Positions 22,585 through 25,293 of a stretch of DNA of 25,293 nt are shown here, in pieces. Source of the stretch: a bacterium (GTDB taxonomy: Bacteria > Ratteibacteria > UBA8468 > B48-G9 > JAFGKM01); the NCBI GenBank assembly GCA_035370465.1, contig DAOOVW010000026.1, forward strand, positions 1-25,293, given 5' to 3'. Both the position numbers and the translations under genes were made by a program. How positions within the stretch are numbered: position 1 is the stretch's first letter; every line of letters begins with the position of its first letter. The notes beneath the pieces are model-generated. The model searched no databases. It worked only from the letters and a program-made list of their open reading frames with translations, and was not told the DNA's origin.

Positions 22585-23871
22585 TTACTGGGAAATTGGA
22601 ATTTTGATAGAGGAAAGTAAATCATAAAATTGTGGAAATGATATTTTAACACAATCAGTATTTTCAATTTTCGTTTCTCCATCTGCAATAAGTCCTGCAA
22701 TGGTCAAACACATTGCAATTCTATGGTCATTCCATGAATTTACATTATTACCTTTTAATTTTTCAACACCATGAATTTCAAATCCGTCTTCTTTTTCATA
22801 TATTTCACTACCCATTTTTTTAAGTTGGCTAACAATTGCTTTTATTCTATCTGATTCTTTATATCTTAATTCTTTTGCTCCTGAAATAATTGTTTTTCCA
22901 TTTGAAACTGATGCAATTACTCCAATTAGTGGTATTTCATCAATAATAAGAGGCACTTCTTTTTCCCCTATTTCAATTCCATTTAATTTTCCTTTATATT
23001 CTATTTCAATTGTCCCAACTTCTTCATTACATACTTTTTTTTGGTCGGTTATTTTTATTTCTCCACCCATTTTTTCAATTACTTTTAAAAAGTATGTTCT
23101 TGTAGGATTTAAATTAATATTTTTTATTCTTATTTTTGAATTTTTGATAAGCAAACCAATTGCAATAAAATAAGAAGCAGAAGAAAAATCACCTGGAATG
23201 ATAACATTTCTTCCATAAAGTTTCTGGTTTCCTGGAATATGAATTTTATTTCCTTCTTTTATAATTTCTCCACCAAAATATTGTAGCATCCTCTCTGTAT
23301 GGTCTCTTGTCTGGTATGGTTCTTCAATTGTTGTTTCTCCATCTGAAAAAAGAGAGGCAAGTATTATACAACTTTTAACCTGAGCAGAAGAAACAGGAAT
23401 TTTATAGTCAATTCCATTTAATTTTCTACCTTTTATTACAATAGGAGGAAATGAATTATTTTCTCTACCAATTATAAGAGTTCCCATTTTTTCTAATGGT
23501 TCAATAATTCTTTTCATAGGTCTTTGTTTTAATGAATTGTCCCCTGTAAGAATTGATAGGAAATTTTTTGAAGAGAGAACTCCTGAAAGTAATCTTATTG
23601 TTGTTCCTGAATTTCCACAATCAAGAATATCTTCTGGTTCTCTAAATGTGTTGCCATAAATTTTATATGTTTTTCCCTTTTCAATTTTGATGCCTGATTT
23701 TTCAAGGCATTCTAATGTTGAAAAACAATCAGAACTTTCAAGTAAATTTTTTATTTCTGTTGTTCCTTCTGAAATAGCACCAAAAATTAAACTTCTATGA
23801 GAAATTGATTTATCACCAGGAACTTCTATTTCTCCTTCTATATTTTCAACTCTTTTAACTCTTACATCCAT
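22585..23871 (-). CDS. aroA: 3-phosphoshikimate 1-carboxyvinyltransferase (EPSP synthase)
   Basis: AroA transfers enolpyruvate from PEP to shikimate 3-phosphate in the shikimate pathway. The 428-residue protein has all the main landmarks: VPGDKSISHRSLI near the N-terminus (substrate Lys/Ser/Arg), DCGNSGTTIRLLSG (PEP site), TGDNSLKQRPM, PGDFSSASYF, and the C-terminal ELRYKESDRI and NSWNDHRIAM with the conserved Asp, Glu and Arg. The ATG at 23871 is chosen because GGAGGG lies about 10 nt upstream; a GTG at 23889 precedes that site. The gene is downstream of aroF, another shikimate gene, but the two are separated by about 440 nt of repeats. Confidence 0.97.
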   Translation of the reverse strand: MDVRVKRVENIEGEIEVPGDKSISHRSLIFGAISEGTTEIKNLLESSDCFSTLECLEKSGIKIEKGKTYKIYGNTFREPEDILDCGNSGTTIRLLSGVLSSKNFLSILTGDNSLKQRPMKRIIEPLEKMGTLIIGRENNSFPPIVIKGRKLNGIDYKIPVSSAQVKSCIILASLFSDGETTIEEPYQTRDHTERMLQYFGGEIIKEGNKIHIPGNQKLYGRNVIIPGDFSSASYFIAIGLLIKNSKIRIKNINLNPTRTYFLKVIEKMGGEIKITDQKKVCNEEVGTIEIEYKGKLNGIEIGEKEVPLIIDEIPLIGVIASVSNGKTIISGAKELRYKESDRIKAIVSQLKKMGSEIYEKEDGFEIHGVEKLKGNNVNSWNDHRIAMCLTIAGLIADGETKIENTDCVKISFPQFYDLLSSIKIPISQ

Positions 23872-23920
23872 TATATTTTTTCCCTCCACATTGTTTATAT
23901 TTCAGGTACAAAATGGCTAA

Positions 23921-24337
23921 ATTTAATAAAGCAAATCCCCCTCTTTCCCCGTTGTGCTATCTGGAAATCCCCCTTTATCCCTCCTCCAAAATGTTCGCCA
24001 CATTCGCCTATCATTGCGAATCCGACGCGCTTTCTGGCGGACGCGTCGGACAGGCTTTTACAAAGTAGGAAGTATCTCTCCTTCCCTTAATAAGGGAAGG
24101 ATGGGATGGATTTTATTTATAAATCCCCCTCTCTCCCCCTTTGCTAAAGGGGGAAGTATCAAAATCCCCCTGCCCCTGTTGTGCTATATAAGAAACGATG
24201 ACGCACCAACTCTGAGGCACAAGGTAAGCAACTTTAGTCGGTAGCAGTTGTGCTATCTGGGAGACGATGACGCACCAACTCTGCTTTGCTACCCTTTGCT
24301 TCTTTAGTCGGTTTGTTAAAGGGGGAAGGATGGGATT
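23921..24337. repeat. Family B repeat cluster between aroF and aroA
   Basis: Several pieces lie together: AAATCCCCCTCTTTCCCC with GTTGTGCTATCTGG (23951-23964), a GC hairpin (24021-24050), AAATCCCCCTCTCTCCCCC facing TTTGCTAAAGGGGGAAG, and two tandem modules starting with GTTGTGCTAT at 24178 and 24247 (69-bp period), each with ACGATGACGCACCAACTCT and AGTCGGT. The right end, AAAGGGGGAAGGATGGGATT, runs into the 3' end of aroF. No gene is credible in the cluster; long open frames across it are low-complexity Pro/Ser/Gly translations of the repeats. Confidence 0.8.
24021..24050. other. GC-rich perfect hairpin inside the repeat cluster
   Basis: TCCGACGCG and CGCGTCGGA form an exact 9-bp stem with a 12-nt loop. 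In this AT-rich genome it is the most stable simple hairpin noted. It could stall transcription between aroF and aroA or be part of a mobile repeat. Confidence 0.6.
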
Positions 24338-25293
24338 TTTTTCCCGATTACTTTTATTATTGGTGTTATTTCATCAATTAGTTTGCCAAACAGGTCAAAT
24401 GTAAGTGATTGAAACCCATCTGATAATGCTTCTTCTGGTTTTGGATGGACTTCAATCATAAGTCCATCTGCCCCTGCTGCTATTGCCGCTTTACTCATTG
24501 GTATTATTATATCTCTTCTTCCAGTTCCATGACTTGGGTCAACTATTACTGGTAGATGTGTTTCTTTTTTTAAAACAGGAATTGCTGAAAGGTCAAGGGT
24601 ATTTCTTGTAAAATCATTATCAAAACTCCTTATACCTCTTTCACATAAAATTACATTTTGATTTCCTTCTTTAAGGATATATTCTGCACAACTTAAAAAT
24701 TCTTTAATTGTTGCAGAAAATGACCTTTTTAAAAGAATTGGTTTGTCTATTTCCCCAACTTTCTTTAATAGAGGATAATTATACATATTTCTTGCCCCTA
24801 TCTGTAAAATGTCTGCTACTTCTGCTATTTCTTCAATTTCATCAATTGATAGAACTTCGGTTATTATAGGTATTTTTACTTCTTCTTTTATATCTTTTAA
24901 AATTTCAAGTCCTTCTTTACCAAGTCCTAAAAATGCATAAGGAGATGTTCTTGGTTTGTAAGCAGCGCCCCTTAAAATATGTGCCCCTTTACTTTTAATA
25001 TGTTTTGCAGTGCTTAGTAGTTGTGATTTACTTTCAATGGAACATGGACCTGCAATAATTGTTATGGTCCCTTCTCCTATTTTTATGCTATTTACTTTAA
25101 TAATTGTATTATGGGGATGAAATTCTCTACTTGCAAGTTTGTAGTCCCTTAATATACTTATAACTTCAATAACTCCTGGCATAATTTTAAAAACCTCATC
25201 TGATATGCCTCTTGTATCACCTATAATTCCAATTATTGTTTTTTCTGTTCCCTTACTTATGTTAACATTAAATCCCATGTTTTTTATTTTATT
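24316..25293 (-). CDS. aroF: 3-deoxy-7-phosphoheptulonate (DAHP) synthase, 5' end cut by window edge
   Basis: This enzyme joins PEP and erythrose 4-phosphate as the entry step to aromatic amino acids. It is the type I-beta form with an N-terminal ferredoxin-like domain ([21 protein letters not shown]) and a TIM barrel with [62 protein letters not shown] and the C-terminal [15 protein letters not shown]. The frame stays open to base 25293 and the ATG at 25278 falls inside the conserved N-terminal domain, so the true start is beyond the right edge. The last residues (IPSFPL) and the stop codon are supplied by the arm of the adjacent repeat. Confidence 0.95.
   Translation of the reverse strand, partial: NKIKNMGFNVNISKGTEKTIIGIIGDTRGISDEVFKIMPGVIEVISILRDYKLASREFHPHNTIIKVNSIKIGEGTITIIAGPCSIESKSQLLSTAKHIKSKGAHILRGAAYKPRTSPYAFLGLGKEGLEILKDIKEEVKIPIITEVLSIDEIEEIAEVADILQIGARNMYNYPLLKKVGEIDKPILLKRSFSATIKEFLSCAEYILKEGNQNVILCERGIRSFDNDFTRNTLDLSAIPVLKKETHLPVIVDPSHGTGRRDIIIPMSKAAIAAGADGLMIEVHPKPEEALSDGFQSLTFDLFGKLIDEITPIIKVIGKKIPSFPL

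Noticed and set aside
23954..24244. Open frame of 96 codons on the plus strand through the aroF-aroA gap
   Set aside because: It runs across family B repeat pieces and reads as low-complexity repeat translation (PPLSPFAKGG type).
24178..24316. Two tandem 69-bp units resembling a CRISPR repeat-spacer unit
   Set aside because: Similarity is spread along the whole unit with no distinct variable spacer, only two units, no cas genes, and the same module is dispersed elsewhere.

Overview
This window looks like chromosomal DNA of a strongly AT-rich, uncultured Gram-negative bacterium. The Gram-negative assignment rests on ADP-heptose (LPS core) genes gmhA and rfaE2, two lipoproteins with clear lipoboxes, and an NlpD-like LysM/LytM lipoprotein. 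The combination of ThiD2-ThiE fusion, AmaP/Asp23-type protein, dockerin protein and dispersed C-rich intergenic repeats would fit a candidate phylum such as Omnitrophota or a relative, but that placement is a guess. No rRNA or tRNA gene was seen.

Layout. From 1 to 10885 almost everything is on the minus strand: topA, hisA, a DUF4870 membrane protein, nth, an NlpD-like lipoprotein, dgt, dprA, amaP, gmhA, rfaE2, a ThiD2-ThiE fusion and the 5' part of ftsH, which runs off the left edge. These genes are tightly packed, with overlaps of 1 to 56 nt. From 11240 to 13860 two plus-strand genes, argH and lysA, form a small amino-acid operon divergent from topA.

From 14046 to 20268 (minus strand) lies an accessory region: a YajG-like lipoprotein, a coiled-coil HNH nuclease, an exported seven-repeat propeller-like protein ending in a dockerin, a RelE-like toxin with its RHH antitoxin, and a restriction-modification pair. 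The HNH gene and the propeller gene share a duplicated promoter plus 5' leader of about 200 bp, with a 58-bp identical core. From 20348 to the right edge (minus strand) come apbE, a small RHH protein with a ParB-like N-terminal box, parA, aroA and aroF. aroF is cut at its 5' end by the window edge.

Intergenic space is dominated by three families of short repeats. Family A consists of C/G-rich imperfect palindromes at 7385-7645 and 18064-18240. Family B is a module containing GTTGTGCTATCTGG and ACGCACCAACTCT, at 10991-11160, 13951-14000 (fragment) and 23921-24337. Family C is a short near-palindrome, TTCAACCCCGCGGTTGAA and variants, at about 8149, 15779, 17519 and 18321. The most unusual items are the shared promoter-leader with a possible conserved mini-ORF, the family B module whose arm supplies the end of aroF, the parA partner protein, and a HisA with an insertion of about 40 residues.
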